Positions 1-9,538 of a stretch of 64,000 nucleotides of DNA are shown piece after piece; the first letter of the stretch is position 1, and each line of letters starts with the position of its first letter. Position numbers and translations under genes: made by a program. Location of the stretch: assembly GCF_900112685.1 (NCBI RefSeq), contig NZ_FOMS01000007.1:62001-126000 (forward strand). Reading direction: 5' to 3'. The notes below the pieces were generated by a model. That model was given only the letters and a program-made list of their open reading frames with translations. It ran no database searches and had not been told where the DNA came from. The stretch is from Roseivivax sediminis (lineage in GTDB: Bacteria > Pseudomonadota > Alphaproteobacteria > Rhodobacterales > Rhodobacteraceae).

Positions 1-91
1 CATGGATGTCGCGATGCAGAACGACATCGAAGGCTACGTCTACTGGTTCCACACCTTCCTGGATTTCCGCACCATTTCGCGAGCCGAATGA
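1..91 (+). CDS. C-terminal end of an ABC substrate-binding protein (partial)
   Basis: Only the last 29 codons are inside the window, ending in TGA at 89-91. The residues (NDIEGYVYWFHTFLDFRTIS) have the Y-V-x-W-x-H-T-F-x-D-F/Y-R-x-x-S pattern typical of the C-terminus of family 5 (peptide/nickel-type) extracytoplasmic solute-binding proteins. It sits upstream of matching DppBCDF-like genes on the same strand, so it is probably the binding protein of that importer, acting in the periplasm. The start and signal peptide lie outside the window. The family call rests on a short tail plus context. Confidence 0.6.
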   Translation, partial: MDVAMQNDIEGYVYWFHTFLDFRTISRAE

Positions 92-97
92 CGATGT

Positions 98-126
98 GGC
101 GGGGGATGCCCGGGGCATCTCCCGCC
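98..126 (+). other. Intercistronic hairpin after the substrate-binding protein gene
   Basis: GGCGGGGGATGCC and GGCATCTCCCGCC form a near-perfect GC stem seven bases after the stop codon, with no T-run. In solute-binding-protein operons such hairpins usually stabilise the upstream mRNA or attenuate read-through, so that the binding protein is made in excess. The same arrangement recurs at 19394, 29590 and 52602. Confidence 0.6.
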
Positions 127-167
127 GACGCCACCCGAAGACATCCAAATTTGCTAGGAGCCTCCAC

Positions 168-860
168 ATGACCTCGCATGTTCAGGGCCTATACCCATGG
201 CCCTTTGACGGAGACCTGCGCCCCGAAAATACCGCGCTCATCATCATCGACATGCAGATCGACTTCTGCGGCGAAGGCGGTTGGGTGCATTCCCGCGGCG
301 TGGATCTGCGCAATACACGCCGTGCGATCGGACCGATCCAGAGCCTGCTGAATGTGCTGCGTCCTGCTGGCTACACCATCATTCACACCCGCGAAGGGCA
401 TCGGCCCGATCTGAGCGATCTGCCGGCGAACAAGCTCTGGCGCTCGCAAAGGCTGAACGGCAAGGGCATCGGCGCCATGGGTCCGCTCGGACGCTTCCTG
501 ATCCGCGGCGAGCCGAACTGGGATATCATTCCGGAACTTGCCCCGGCCGAGGGCGAGGTGGTGATCGACAAGCCCGGAAAGGGTGCCTTCATGGGCACCG
601 ACCTCGACACCGTGTTGCGCACCCGCGGCATCCGCAACCTGATGATCGCCGGCGTGACCACCGATTGCTGCGTGCAATCCACTCTGCGCGACGCCAACGA
701 CCGCGGTTACGAATGCCTGCTGCTCGAAGATTGCTGTGGCGCCGCCGATCATTCCAACCACGAGGCACAGATCGAGGTCTTCCGCCTCTCGAACGGTCTA
801 TGGGGATCGATCGCGGCCTCTGATGACGTCATCGCAAGCGTGACGGGAGACGCCGCGTGA
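168..860 (+). CDS. Isochorismatase-family cysteine hydrolase, biuret amidohydrolase-like (copy 1)
   Basis: This 230-aa cytoplasmic protein resembles biuret hydrolase (BiuH), which converts biuret to allophanate and ammonia. The start at 168 is chosen because AGGAG lies at 156-160; the reading frame stays open further upstream. Visible family features are the NTALIIIDMQ strand with the catalytic Asp (about D28), DKPGKGAF with the catalytic Lys (K135), and TTDCCV with the nucleophile Cys (C168). It also has the BiuH-like signatures YPWPFDG near the N-terminus and HTREGHRPDL. It overlaps the next gene by 4 bp, and that gene is a clear paralogue. The Asp-to-Lys spacing is one residue longer than in copy 2. 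The substrate could be another ureide or carbamoyl compound. Confidence 0.75.
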   Translation: MTSHVQGLYPWPFDGDLRPENTALIIIDMQIDFCGEGGWVHSRGVDLRNTRRAIGPIQSLLNVLRPAGYTIIHTREGHRPDLSDLPANKLWRSQRLNGKGIGAMGPLGRFLIRGEPNWDIIPELAPAEGEVVIDKPGKGAFMGTDLDTVLRTRGIRNLMIAGVTTDCCVQSTLRDANDRGYECLLLEDCCGAADHSNHEAQIEVFRLSNGLWGSIAASDDVIASVTGDAA

Positions 861-1543
861 CCGCCTATTTCCAAGTCAATTCCGAGCCCTACGCCTGGCC
901 CTTCGACGGGGGCTTCTCGCCCGCCGACACGGCACTGATCATCATCGACATGCAGCGCGACTTCTGCGACCCAGAAGGCTGGGTCGGCCAGCATGGCGCC
1001 GATCCGGCACCGATGCGCGCCGTCGTCGAGCCGATCCGTGCGGTGCTCGGGCGGATGCGCGCGCTCGGCTTCCCGGTCATCCACACCCGTGAAGGCCACC
1101 GGCCCGACCTCGCCGACCTCAACGAGAACAAGCGCTGGCGGTCGGCCCGCGAGGGGGCCGAAATCGGCACCTCCGGCCCCTGCGGCCGGATGCTGACCCG
1201 CGGCGAGCCAGGCTGGGAGATCGTGCCGGAGCTCGCCCCTGCGGCGGGCGAGCCGATCATCGACAAACCCGGCAAGGGCGCCTTCTATGCCACCGACCTC
1301 GAGCAGATCCTGCATGCACGCGGAATCCGCAACCTGATCTTCACCGGAGTGACCACCGATTGCTGCGTGCACACCACCATGCGCGACGCCAATGACCGCG
1401 GCTTCGAATGTATGCTGCTGGACGATTGCTGCGCCGCCACGCTGACGCACAACCACGATGCGATCCTGACCTTCACGAAGATGGGCGACGGTCTCTTCGG
1501 CACCGTCGGCACCTCGGCGCAGCTGTTTGAGGCGCTGGAATGA
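857..1543 (+). CDS. biuH: Biuret amidohydrolase-like isochorismatase-family hydrolase (copy 2)
   Basis: This 228-aa protein starts with GTG at 857 in a 4-bp overlap with copy 1. The catalytic triad is D31 (LIIIDMQ), K137 (IDKPGKG) and C170 (TTDCCV). The spacings of 106 and 33 residues equal those I recall for Rhizobium leguminosarum BiuH (D36, K142, C175). YAWPFDGG, HTREGHRPDLADL and RGEPGWEIVPEL also match that enzyme family. The expected reaction is biuret + water to allophanate + ammonia in the cytoplasm, feeding the allophanate hydrolase modules at 9539-11400. It overlaps the downstream permease gene by 4 bp, so hydrolase and transporter are co-translated. N-carbamoyl-type substrates are the main alternative. 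Confidence 0.78.
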   Translation: MTAYFQVNSEPYAWPFDGGFSPADTALIIIDMQRDFCDPEGWVGQHGADPAPMRAVVEPIRAVLGRMRALGFPVIHTREGHRPDLADLNENKRWRSAREGAEIGTSGPCGRMLTRGEPGWEIVPELAPAAGEPIIDKPGKGAFYATDLEQILHARGIRNLIFTGVTTDCCVHTTMRDANDRGFECMLLDDCCAATLTHNHDAILTFTKMGDGLFGTVGTSAQLFEALE

Positions 1544-2553
1544 TCAAGTTGATCGCCAAACGCTTTTTGAGTGCGGTGCCAAGCCTGATCGGGGTCATCA
1601 TCGTCACCTTCGTGATCAGCCATACTCTCCCCGGCGATCCGGCTGCCTATTTCGCCGGCCCCTCCGCCACGGCGGAGTCGATTGCAGAGACCAAGGCGCG
1701 GCTCGGGCTCGACCAACCGCTGCCGGCGCAGTTCGTGACCTATGTCGGCGATCTTGTTCAGGGCGATCTGGGACGGTCGTTCAATTCGGGTCAGCCGGTG
1801 CTGACCGACCTCGTGCGACGGTTGCCCGCCTCTTTCGAGCTGACACTTTACGCGCTGCTCTTCGCCATTGTCGTGGCGGTGCCGCTGGGCCTTTGGGCCG
1901 CGGTCAACCCTGGCTCCTGGATCGATCACCTGTGCCGCGGCACGGTAACCGCCGCCGCTGCCTTCCCCTCGTTCTTCACCGCGCTGGTGCTGATATTCGT
2001 CTTCTACTACAAGCTCGGCTGGGCGCCGTCGCCGATCGGCCGACTTGCGATCTACTTCCCGGTCCCGCCGACGGTGACCGGATTCTTCACCATAGATGCA
2101 CTGATCGCGGGCGACGTCGGAACAGCACGCGCCGCGCTCGGCCAGCTCGTCCTGCCGGCAATCTCGCTGGGACTCTTCGCGCTGGCGCCGCTGGCGCGGA
2201 TGACGCGGGCATCCATGATCGGAGTTCTTGGCAGCGAGTTCATCACCACCGCCAGGGCCGAGGGCCTGCCCCGTCGCAAGATCCTGTGGACCTACGGGTT
2301 CCGAAACGCCCTGCTGCCGGTGGTCAATATCCTGGGTATGATCTTTTCCTTCCTGCTCGGAGCCAATGTGCTGATCGAGCAGGTCTTCGGCTGGCCCGGC
2401 ATCGGCACCTACGCAGTCGAGGCAGTGCTGACGTCGGACTATGCGGCGATACAGGGCTTCGTCGTCATGATGGCCGTCCTCTACATCCTGCTCAATCTGG
2501 GCGTGGATATCTTGAACATGATCGTCGATCCGAGGGTGCGTTACGATGACTGA
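1540..2553 (+). CDS. Peptide-type ABC transporter permease (DppB-like)
   Basis: This 337-aa inner-membrane permease begins with the characteristic KRFLSAVPSLIGVIIVTFVIS first segment followed by SHTLPGDPA, as in DppB/GsiC proteins. It has about six membrane spans and an EAA-type cytoplasmic loop near residues 240-260 (TARAEGLPRRKIL), which contacts the ATPase. It partners with the DppC-like gene, overlapping it by 8 bp, and with two ATPases downstream. The surrounding ureide hydrolases suggest the substrate is a small nitrogenous compound such as biuret or a ureide rather than a peptide, but that is inference from context. Confidence 0.9.
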   Translation: MIKLIAKRFLSAVPSLIGVIIVTFVISHTLPGDPAAYFAGPSATAESIAETKARLGLDQPLPAQFVTYVGDLVQGDLGRSFNSGQPVLTDLVRRLPASFELTLYALLFAIVVAVPLGLWAAVNPGSWIDHLCRGTVTAAAAFPSFFTALVLIFVFYYKLGWAPSPIGRLAIYFPVPPTVTGFFTIDALIAGDVGTARAALGQLVLPAISLGLFALAPLARMTRASMIGVLGSEFITTARAEGLPRRKILWTYGFRNALLPVVNILGMIFSFLLGANVLIEQVFGWPGIGTYAVEAVLTSDYAAIQGFVVMMAVLYILLNLGVDILNMIVDPRVRYDD

Positions 2554-3442
2554 CCATACCGGACCTTCCGCAATCGATACGCAGAAAGAGCCGTCGCTGC
2601 TCGCCAATTTCTGGTCGGGCTTTGTCCATGCGATGAAGTCCAACCCGCTGACCGCCTTCGCGATGGCGCTTTTCTCCCTCTTCGTGATTGCAGCGATTTT
2701 CGGGGAGGCGATCGCGCCCTACGATGCGCTTGCGACGTCCACCGACACGCTGCAGCCGCCAAGCTGGGCACATCCGTTCGGCACCGACCAGTTGGGACGG
2801 GACGTGCTGAGCCGCACCATCGTCGCCGCGCGGGTAGACTTCGGTATCGCCATCGCAGCAGTCTCGATCTCCTTCGTTCTCGGGCTCGGGTTCGGGGCCG
2901 CGGCCGGGTATTTCGGCGGCTGGACCGATCGCCTCGTCGGGCGGATGGTCGACACGATCATGGCCTTCCCGCTGTTCGTGCTGGCCATGGGCGTGGTCGC
3001 GGCGCTCGGCAACACGGTGTGGAACATCGTCTACGCCACCGCGATCATCAACCTGCCCTTCTACATCCGCTTTGCACGGGCCGAGGTGAACAGTCGCCGC
3101 GACGCGGGCTTCGTCGAGGCAGCCCGGCTCAGCGGCAATATTTCGGCGCGCATCCTCGCCGTGCACCTCGTGCCGAACATCCTGCCGCCGATGATGGTAC
3201 AGGTCTCGCTCAACCTCGGCTGGGCGATCCTGAACGCCGCGGGTCTTTCGTTCATCGGCCTCGGTGTCCGCCCACCTACCCCCGAATGGGGGATCATGGT
3301 TTCGGAAGGCGCCAATTACATTTTTTCCGGGGAATGGTGGATCTTCTTCTTTCCCGGGGCGGCGCTGGTACTCGCCGTGTTCTGCTTCAACCTGCTCGGC
3401 GACGGACTGCGCGACATCATTGATCCGAAAGGCCGAACATGA
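2546..3442 (+). CDS. Peptide-type ABC transporter permease (DppC-like)
   Basis: This 298-aa inner-membrane permease has a cytoplasmic N-terminus and a first membrane span at about residues 35-60. The typical DppC sequence HPFGTDQLGRDVLSRTI follows near residues 72-90. An EAA loop (FVEAARLSGNISARI) lies near residue 190, and the protein ends in the canonical NLLGDGLRDIIDPK. Length and motif order are normal for the family. It overlaps both neighbours, which fixes it as the second membrane subunit of the importer in this operon. Confidence 0.92.
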   Translation: MTDHTGPSAIDTQKEPSLLANFWSGFVHAMKSNPLTAFAMALFSLFVIAAIFGEAIAPYDALATSTDTLQPPSWAHPFGTDQLGRDVLSRTIVAARVDFGIAIAAVSISFVLGLGFGAAAGYFGGWTDRLVGRMVDTIMAFPLFVLAMGVVAALGNTVWNIVYATAIINLPFYIRFARAEVNSRRDAGFVEAARLSGNISARILAVHLVPNILPPMMVQVSLNLGWAILNAAGLSFIGLGVRPPTPEWGIMVSEGANYIFSGEWWIFFFPGAALVLAVFCFNLLGDGLRDIIDPKGRT

Positions 3443-4416
3443 CCCAGGTTCCCATCCTCGACATCCGGAACCTCAAGGTCGATTTCGCCACCCGCGACGG
3501 CATGGTTCACGCGCTTGAAAGCGTCTCTTTCCAGCTCGTACGCGGCGAGACCATGGGTTTGGTCGGCGAAAGCGGTTCGGGGAAATCCGTGTCCGCCTAT
3601 GCGGTGATGCGACTGCTTGGCAGCTCGGCGCATGTGACCGCCGACCGCATGGTTTGTGGCGGGGTGGACCTGCGTAGCGCGAGCGATGCCGAGGTCGCCT
3701 CCTTGCGTGGCAAGCGCATGACGATGATCTTCCAGAACGCCCGCGCCGCGCTGAACCCGATCCGCTCCATCGGCGATCAGATCGTCGATGTGCTGCGGGC
3801 ACACCGCGCCATGCCCAAGCGCGAAGCCCATGAAGCGGCGATCATGGCGCTGGCGGAGGTGCGCATACCCGACCCAAAGCGTCGCTATCACGCCTATCCT
3901 TTCGAGCTGTCCGGCGGCATGTGCCAGCGCGTGATGATCGCGCTGGCCTTTGCCAGCGAGCCGGAACTGCTGATCGCTGACGAACCGACCACCGGACTCG
4001 ACGTGACCACGCAGGCGGTGATCATGGACCTCATCCGCGAGAAATCCTCGCAACGGCAGATGTCCACGATCCTGATCACCCACGACCTGACGCTGGCAGC
4101 GGAATACTGCGATCGCTTCGCGGTCATGCACGCCGGTCACATCGTCGAACAGGGCACGACGACCGACATATTCCAGCGCGCGACACATCCATACACCGGC
4201 CTGCTGATGCAGGCGACGCCGCACGGTGCCACCACGCTGTCCGAACTGGCAGCCATTCCCGGCTCGCTGCCCGACCTGCGCAGAGAACTGCCGCCCTGCC
4301 GATTTGTCCATCGCTGTCCGCAGAGCACGCCCGCCTGCGCCGCACCGCTCCCCCGGGTAAAACTGGACGCCAGCCACGAGGTCGCATGCCACATGCCATG
4401 GAGGGAAAGCGAATGA
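3439..4416 (+). CDS. Peptide-type ABC transporter ATP-binding protein (DppD-like)
   Basis: This 325-aa cytoplasmic ATPase has Walker A GESGSGKS near residue 40, a signature LSGGMCQRV near residue 155, Walker B ELLIADEPTTGLD, and switch His in ITHDLTLAAE. The C-terminal oligopeptide extension carries Cys residues (CRFVHRCPQSTPAC), as is common in DppD/OppD proteins. The signature has Met where Gln is usual (GGM), a frequent variant in this subfamily. It pairs with the DppF-like ATPase, with a 4-bp overlap. Confidence 0.92.
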   Translation: MTQVPILDIRNLKVDFATRDGMVHALESVSFQLVRGETMGLVGESGSGKSVSAYAVMRLLGSSAHVTADRMVCGGVDLRSASDAEVASLRGKRMTMIFQNARAALNPIRSIGDQIVDVLRAHRAMPKREAHEAAIMALAEVRIPDPKRRYHAYPFELSGGMCQRVMIALAFASEPELLIADEPTTGLDVTTQAVIMDLIREKSSQRQMSTILITHDLTLAAEYCDRFAVMHAGHIVEQGTTTDIFQRATHPYTGLLMQATPHGATTLSELAAIPGSLPDLRRELPPCRFVHRCPQSTPACAAPLPRVKLDASHEVACHMPWRESE

Positions 4417-5381
4417 CTGCCCCGCTTCTGGAGCTGGAGAACGTCGCGAAGATCTACCCGACAGGCTCGGGCCAGTTGCACGCGGTGGACGGGGTCAGCC
4501 TGACCATATCACGTGGAGAAAGTCTTGGTCTTGTCGGTGAGTCCGGCTGTGGAAAATCCACTCTTGTGCGTGTGCTGTCCAGACTGATCGATCCGACCAC
4601 CGGTGCGATCCGCATCGACGGACAGAGCATCGGCGACATTCCCGCACGCCGTTTCGGCACCCACGCAGAGCGCAAGCGCATTCAGGTGGTATTTCAGGAC
4701 CCGACCGACAGCCTCAACCCGCAGTTCCGCATATTCGACAGCATCGCCGACCCGCTGCGCCGTCTGGGCGGCAGGAAGACCCGGACCGAGGTAACCGAGG
4801 CCGTGCATGAAGCCGCACGCATCACCCGCCTGCCGCCGGAGCTTCTGAGCCGTTATCCGCATCAGCTGTCCGGGGGTCAGAAGGCTCGCGTCGGCATCGC
4901 ACGCGCCATCATACTGCGCCCTGAATTGCTCATACTCGACGAACCGACCTCGGCGCTCGACGTGTCGGTGCAGGTAGTGATCCTGCAATTGCTCGGAGAA
5001 CTGCGCGAGACGCTGGGGATGAGCTATCTGTTCGTCAGCCACGATCTCAATGTCGTCAAGCTGGTCTGCGACCGGGTCGCGGTGATGTATCTTGGAAAGA
5101 TCATCGAATGCGCGCCGGTGAAGGACATCTTCGAACGGCCGGCGCATCCCTACACCAAGGCGTTGCTCTCGGCGATTCCCGGCGCCGCGGAGATGGAGCG
5201 CGTGCGCCTCGATGGCGAGCCGCGCAGTCCGATCGACCCCGATCCGAATGTCTGCCGTTTCTACGGGCGCTGCCCCATGGGCCAGGAGCTTTGCGCGCAG
5301 ACGGCGCCGCCGCTGATCGAGCACGGAGGCCACGCCGCCGCGTGCCATTTCCGCCTTAACCAAAAGGACCTTCCCGCATGA
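4413..5381 (+). CDS. Peptide-type ABC transporter ATP-binding protein (DppF-like)
   Basis: This 322-aa ATPase starts at the ATG at 4413. That start overlaps the previous stop as ATGA and has GAGGGAAAG just upstream; in-frame codons from 4386 exist but lack this spacing. It has Walker A GESGCGKS, signature LSGGQKARV, Walker [14 protein letters not shown] and switch VSHDLNVV. The C-terminal oligopeptide domain reads [15 protein letters not shown]. It completes the DppBCDF set and overlaps the amidase gene by 4 bp, which couples import to hydrolysis. Confidence 0.92.
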   Translation: MTAPLLELENVAKIYPTGSGQLHAVDGVSLTISRGESLGLVGESGCGKSTLVRVLSRLIDPTTGAIRIDGQSIGDIPARRFGTHAERKRIQVVFQDPTDSLNPQFRIFDSIADPLRRLGGRKTRTEVTEAVHEAARITRLPPELLSRYPHQLSGGQKARVGIARAIILRPELLILDEPTSALDVSVQVVILQLLGELRETLGMSYLFVSHDLNVVKLVCDRVAVMYLGKIIECAPVKDIFERPAHPYTKALLSAIPGAAEMERVRLDGEPRSPIDPDPNVCRFYGRCPMGQELCAQTAPPLIEHGGHAAACHFRLNQKDLPA

Positions 5382-6838
5382 GTTTGACGCATGAAAGTTA
5401 CGCCGCGCTCTCCGCCGGCGAGATCGCCGAAGCTGTTCGAAGCAAGCGCCTGTCGGCCACCGAGGTAACCGAGGCCGCGATCGCGCGCATGGAACTGACC
5501 GAGCCGCATCTGCATGCCTTCTGCACCCCTGCGCCCGAGCTGGCCCGCAAGACCGCGGCCGCGGTCGATGCGGCACGGGCCGCGGGCGAGGCTCTGGGCC
5601 CGCTCGCCGGCGTGCCCGTGGGCATCAAGGACCTGGTGGCAACGAAGGATCTGGTCACCGCGATGGGTTCGACCGTCTATCGCGATTTCATTCCCCAGGA
5701 CGACGACATCGCGGTCGAGCGGCTGAAGGCCGCGGGCGCAGTGATCCTCGGCAAGACCAATGTGCCGGAATTCGGCTACAGCGGCGTCGGCCACAACCCG
5801 GTGTTCGAGACGACCCGCAACCCTTGGAACACGGAGCTGACACCGGGCGGTTCCTCCGCCGGATCGGGCGCTTCGGTTGCCGCCGGGGTCACTCCTTTTG
5901 CCATCGGTTCCGATGGCGGCGGCTCCGTCCGCATCCCGTCGGCGCATTGCGGCCTGGTCGGCATCAAGGCCTCAATGGGGCGGGTGCCGCTCTGGCCTGG
6001 GTGCCGCGACGAGCGTTATCCCGGCGTCTCTAGCTGGGAAAGCCTCGAACATATCGGGCCGATGTCGCGCAGCGTGTCGGACGCGGCTCTGATGCTGTCG
6101 GTGATTGCCGGACCGGACATGCGCGACAGACACACCATCCCCAATGACGTCGCCTGGCTCGATGCGGCCAAGGACGGAGTGCTCCCCAGGCTGCGCATCG
6201 CATTCAGTGAGGACTTCGGCTATCTCGCCGTCGATCCCGAGGTCCGCCGCGTGGTGCGGGACGCGGTGACAGTCTTCGAAAGCGCCCTCGGCTGCGAGCT
6301 GGTGGCCGCCGATCCGGGCTGGGACGATCCGGGCGAGGATTTCTGGGGTCTGGTGCTGGCCGACAGCGACCTTGCCGGGATGCGCGCCTGGCTGCCCGAT
6401 CGCGCCAGGGACATGTCCCCGCATCTGGTGAAGCTGCTTCAGGCCCGTCACGGCGACGAGATGCTGACCAACGCGAACATGGCACGCAAGAAACTGTGCA
6501 ATATCGCGGCGAAGTTCTTCGGACAGTACGACCTGCTGCTGTCGCCCACTCTGACCGTGCCGCCTTTCGCGCTGCACATGCAGGGCCCCGAGAAGACAGA
6601 TGGCCGGATTGTCGATCCGGCGGCGTGGCTGGGCTTCTGCTTTCCCTTCAACATGACCGGCCAGCCCGCCGCATCCGTCCCCGCGGGGCTGACGAAGGAT
6701 GGGCTTCCGGTCGGACTGCAGATCGTCGGTCGCCATCTCGACGACCCGCTGGTGCTGCGCGCCGCGGCCGCGTTCGAAGCCGCCCGTCCCTGGTCGGGGG
6801 TGCGCCCTGCCCTTCTCGACAAGCTGGAGGCCGCCTGA
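5378..6838 (+). CDS. Amidase-signature family hydrolase
   Basis: This 486-aa cytoplasmic amidase has the full Ser-cisSer-Lys triad: K84 in VGIKDLVATKD, cis-Ser S159 in PGGSSAGSG and nucleophile S183 in SDGGGSVRIPS. The 24-residue Ser-Ser spacing is canonical. The C-terminal half has the usual QPAASVPAG and GLPVGLQIVG motifs. It is linked by a 4-bp overlap to the transporter and followed after 3 bp by the AtzG-like small protein. It could be a second AtzE-type enzyme or process another imported amide; the motifs alone do not define the substrate. Confidence 0.85.
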   Translation: MSLTHESYAALSAGEIAEAVRSKRLSATEVTEAAIARMELTEPHLHAFCTPAPELARKTAAAVDAARAAGEALGPLAGVPVGIKDLVATKDLVTAMGSTVYRDFIPQDDDIAVERLKAAGAVILGKTNVPEFGYSGVGHNPVFETTRNPWNTELTPGGSSAGSGASVAAGVTPFAIGSDGGGSVRIPSAHCGLVGIKASMGRVPLWPGCRDERYPGVSSWESLEHIGPMSRSVSDAALMLSVIAGPDMRDRHTIPNDVAWLDAAKDGVLPRLRIAFSEDFGYLAVDPEVRRVVRDAVTVFESALGCELVAADPGWDDPGEDFWGLVLADSDLAGMRAWLPDRARDMSPHLVKLLQARHGDEMLTNANMARKKLCNIAAKFFGQYDLLLSPTLTVPPFALHMQGPEKTDGRIVDPAAWLGFCFPFNMTGQPAASVPAGLTKDGLPVGLQIVGRHLDDPLVLRAAAAFEAARPWSGVRPALLDKLEAA

Positions 6839-6841
6839 ACC

Positions 6842-7036
6842 ATGGCCGTGACCGAAGACGAAGTGCGCCGCGGCCTCGCGGCCCTCGGCATGAAACCAGA
6901 CGGGACGCGCCTCGGCGCGATTGCCGCCGTGGTCGAGCAGAATTCGGCCCTTGTGGCGACAGTCATGGCCGCGCCGCTGCGTCCGCGCTGCGAGAATGCT
7001 CCGGTCTGGTCACTTCCGCCGGAGATCGCTGAATGA
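6842..7036 (+). CDS. atzG: AtzG-like small subunit (DUF4089 type)
   Basis: This 64-aa protein resembles AtzG, a small helical protein that binds and stabilises AtzE in the 1-carboxybiuret hydrolase complex. It shows the typical N-terminal helix and LGM segment (RRGLAALGMKP), then a helix of the type AAVVEQNSALVATVMAAPL, ending in PPEIAE. It is related to GatC-like small subunits. It overlaps the AtzE-like gene by 4 bp, the expected arrangement for stoichiometric partners. It also directly follows the amidase at 5378, so either amidase could be its partner. Confidence 0.75.
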   Translation: MAVTEDEVRRGLAALGMKPDGTRLGAIAAVVEQNSALVATVMAAPLRPRCENAPVWSLPPEIAE

Positions 7037-8436
7037 CCACCTGGATAAACTTGTCCGCCCACGAGATCGCCGCGGCCGTCCGCGGTGGCCGCATGACCGC
7101 GCGGCAGTCGGTCGAAACCTCGCTCGAACGTATCCGGCAGACCGACGGGTCGCTCGTCGCCTTCACCACACTGACAGACGCGCGCGCCCTGGAAACTGCA
7201 GATCACTTGGATGCGCGCATCGCGGCGGGTGAAGACGTTGGCCCGTTGGCGGGCGTGCCATTCGCGGTGAAGGACCTTGTCGATATTTCAGGAATCATCA
7301 CCCGCGCGGGGTCGAGGATCAACATGGACAACGCGCCCGCCGCCGCCGACGCCTCGGTGGTCGCGCGGCTGGAAGCGGCGGGCGCAGTTCTCGTGGGCGC
7401 GCTCAACATGGGCGAGTATGCCTATGATTTCACGGGCGAGAACGACCACGTCGGCTCGACCCGCAACCCGCATGATCTGGACCGGCGATCGGGCGGCTCC
7501 TCCGGCGGCTCGGGCGCCGCTGTCGCGGCGGGCATGGTTCCGCTGACCGTCGGATCGGACACCAACGGTTCGATCCGGGTGCCTTCCTCGTGGTGCGGGC
7601 TGTTCGGGCTGAAGGCCACGTACGGCCGGATTCCGCGCAGCGGCACCTTTCCATTCGTCGACAGCCTCGATCATATCGGACCGATGGCACGCACGGTGCC
7701 GGATCTGGCGCTTGCGCTCGAGGCGATGCAGGGCAGCGACACCGGCGACCCGGCCTGCGTCGCGAGTCCGCACTGCCGCGCCTCGGCAACGCTGGATCAG
7801 GGCATCGGCGGGCTGCGCATCGCCCGCGGCGTCGGCTATTTCGCACCGGCCGAAGGCGCTGCAAGGGACGCGCTCGACCGGGTCTGCGCCGCGCTTGGCG
7901 TCGACCTCGAAGCCGATTTGCCCGGCGCGGCGGCGGCCCGAGCCGCGGCGGCGCTGATCACCGCCGCCGAAGGCGCCGCGACCCATGTCCAGGCGATGCA
8001 GACCCGCCCCGAGGATTTCGGCCGTCCGATGCGGGACCGGCTGATGGCCGGCGCGCTGGTGCCAGGCGTCGCCTATGTGCGCGCGCAGCGGCTGCGCCGG
8101 CAGTTTGCCGAGGACGCCGCAGAGGTATTCCGTCATATCGACGCGCTCGTGACGCCGACCACCCCTTTCCCGGCACCGCGCATCGACAGCGACACTCTGA
8201 GGATCGATGGGCGCGAACAGCCCTACCGCAGTCATATCGGCATCTACACCCAACCGATCAGCTTCATCGGGCTCCCGGTGGTATCGGTCCCGGTTCAGAA
8301 CGCCGTAGGGCACATGCCGCTTGGCGTGCAGATCATCGCCCCGGCGTGGCGCGAGGATGTCGCCCTGCGTATCGCCCGCGCGCTCGAACTTTCCCGCACC
8401 TGCGCCGCCCCGGTCGCCGCCTTCGAAAAGACCTAA
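7033..8436 (+). CDS. atzE: AtzE-like 1-carboxybiuret hydrolase (amidase)
   Basis: This 467-aa amidase-signature protein has K80 ([11 protein letters not shown]), S156 (SGGSSGGSG) and S180 ([11 protein letters not shown]). The [15 protein letters not shown] segment after the Lys is typical of AtzE-type enzymes. AtzE deaminates 1-carboxybiuret in cyanurate/biuret degradation. The gene order AtzG, AtzE, AtzH matches the Pseudomonas sp. ADP cluster as I know it. Translation is coupled to AtzG by an ATGA overlap. The partner and order make this call firmer than for the amidase at 5378. Confidence 0.82.
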   Translation: MTTWINLSAHEIAAAVRGGRMTARQSVETSLERIRQTDGSLVAFTTLTDARALETADHLDARIAAGEDVGPLAGVPFAVKDLVDISGIITRAGSRINMDNAPAAADASVVARLEAAGAVLVGALNMGEYAYDFTGENDHVGSTRNPHDLDRRSGGSSGGSGAAVAAGMVPLTVGSDTNGSIRVPSSWCGLFGLKATYGRIPRSGTFPFVDSLDHIGPMARTVPDLALALEAMQGSDTGDPACVASPHCRASATLDQGIGGLRIARGVGYFAPAEGAARDALDRVCAALGVDLEADLPGAAAARAAAALITAAEGAATHVQAMQTRPEDFGRPMRDRLMAGALVPGVAYVRAQRLRRQFAEDAAEVFRHIDALVTPTTPFPAPRIDSDTLRIDGREQPYRSHIGIYTQPISFIGLPVVSVPVQNAVGHMPLGVQIIAPAWREDVALRIARALELSRTCAAPVAAFEKT

Positions 8437-8438
8437 CC

Positions 8439-8837
8439 ATGACCAAAGACGAGATTAACCTGCCCGGCCCGCTCGCCGAGGTTACCGCTGCCTTCGAGCG
8501 CTACGAAGCCGCGCTGACGAGCAATGACGTGGCGGTGCTGGACGAGCTTTTCCTCATCGACCCCAAGACAATCCGCTACGGCATCAACGAAAATCTGCAC
8601 GGGCATGACGAAATCGCCGCCTTCCGCGCGAAGCGTCCGGCGACCGGGCTGGAGCGCACCCTGGAGCGCACGGTGATCACCAGCTTCGGCAGCGACTTCG
8701 CCACGGCGATGGCTTTGTTCCGGCGGACGCCCGGCAAGATCGGCCGGCAGTCCCAGACCTGGGCCAGAATCGATGGCAACTGGCGCATTGTCGCGGCCCA
8801 TGTCAGCGTCATTCCCGACGCGGTGGACGACGCATGA
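8439..8837 (+). CDS. atzH: AtzH-like protein (DUF3225, SnoaL fold)
   Basis: This 132-aa protein starts at 8439, two bases after the AtzE stop. It has the AtzH pattern [20 protein letters not shown], then [19 protein letters not shown], a FRAKRP segment, and the closing [14 protein letters not shown] strand typical of SnoaL-like folds. In the cyanurate pathway AtzH is reported to hydrolyse 1,3-dicarboxyurea, the AtzE product, to allophanate. It overlaps the GntR regulator by 4 bp. The family assignment is strong; the exact activity here is inferred from the family and its neighbours. Confidence 0.82.
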   Translation: MTKDEINLPGPLAEVTAAFERYEAALTSNDVAVLDELFLIDPKTIRYGINENLHGHDEIAAFRAKRPATGLERTLERTVITSFGSDFATAMALFRRTPGKIGRQSQTWARIDGNWRIVAAHVSVIPDAVDDA

Positions 8838-9523
8838 CGGAACACGGCATCCGACTGCAACTCGCTTCTGGCGAGACCAGCGCAGGGGCGGTGATGCGCG
8901 AGTTGAGCGCGCAGATTGTCTCGGGCAAGCTGCCGCCCGGCAAGAAACTCGAAGAAGCGTTGCTCGGCGAATATTTCGGTGTTTCGCGGACGCCTGTACG
9001 CGAAGCGCTTCGAGAGCTTGCCGTTGCCGGGCTGGTGGAAACCCGCCCGCATCGTGGCGCCTTCGTGGCCGAGGTCTCGGCCGAGAAGATGCTGGAGAAG
9101 TTCGAGTTCATGGCCGAGCTCGAGGGACTCTGCGCTGGCTATGCCGCGCGGCGCATGGGTGCCGGCGCCAAGGCGCGACTGGCCGAAATCCAAGACGCCG
9201 GCCTCGCCCTGGTCAGGCAGCGCGACCGCGTCGCCTATCGCGCGCATAACACGCTCTTTCACGAAGCGATCTACGAGGGGGCCGGCAACGACAGCCTGCG
9301 CGATGCGACGCTCGGCATTCGGCGGTCCGTGGCCGCCTTCCGCGCCGCGCAGTTCGACCTGAAGGAGCGGATCGGCAATTCACAGGTGGAGCATGGCCTC
9401 GTCGTCGTCGCCATCGACCGCGGTGACGCCGAGCAGGCCACGTTGCTTATGCGCCGCCACATCCTGACCGTCATGGAGGCCGCAGAAGCCTACCTTCGCG
9501 AAAAACGCGTCATCCCTATCTGA
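8834..9523 (+). CDS. GntR-family (FCD) transcriptional regulator
   Basis: This 229-aa regulator has an N-terminal winged helix ([22 protein letters not shown] and VREALREL, residues about 35-65). The C-terminal all-helical FCD domain carries the metal/ligand residues in the [14 protein letters not shown] segment and a late RRHI helix. It is embedded within the operon, overlapping AtzH by 4 bp. It most likely senses an intermediate of the imported ureide and controls its own operon; this is inference from position. The promoter it binds would lie upstream of the window. Confidence 0.88.
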   Translation: MTEHGIRLQLASGETSAGAVMRELSAQIVSGKLPPGKKLEEALLGEYFGVSRTPVREALRELAVAGLVETRPHRGAFVAEVSAEKMLEKFEFMAELEGLCAGYAARRMGAGAKARLAEIQDAGLALVRQRDRVAYRAHNTLFHEAIYEGAGNDSLRDATLGIRRSVAAFRAAQFDLKERIGNSQVEHGLVVVAIDRGDAEQATLLMRRHILTVMEAAEAYLREKRVIPI

Positions 9524-9538
9524 CGAAAGGCACTTGCA

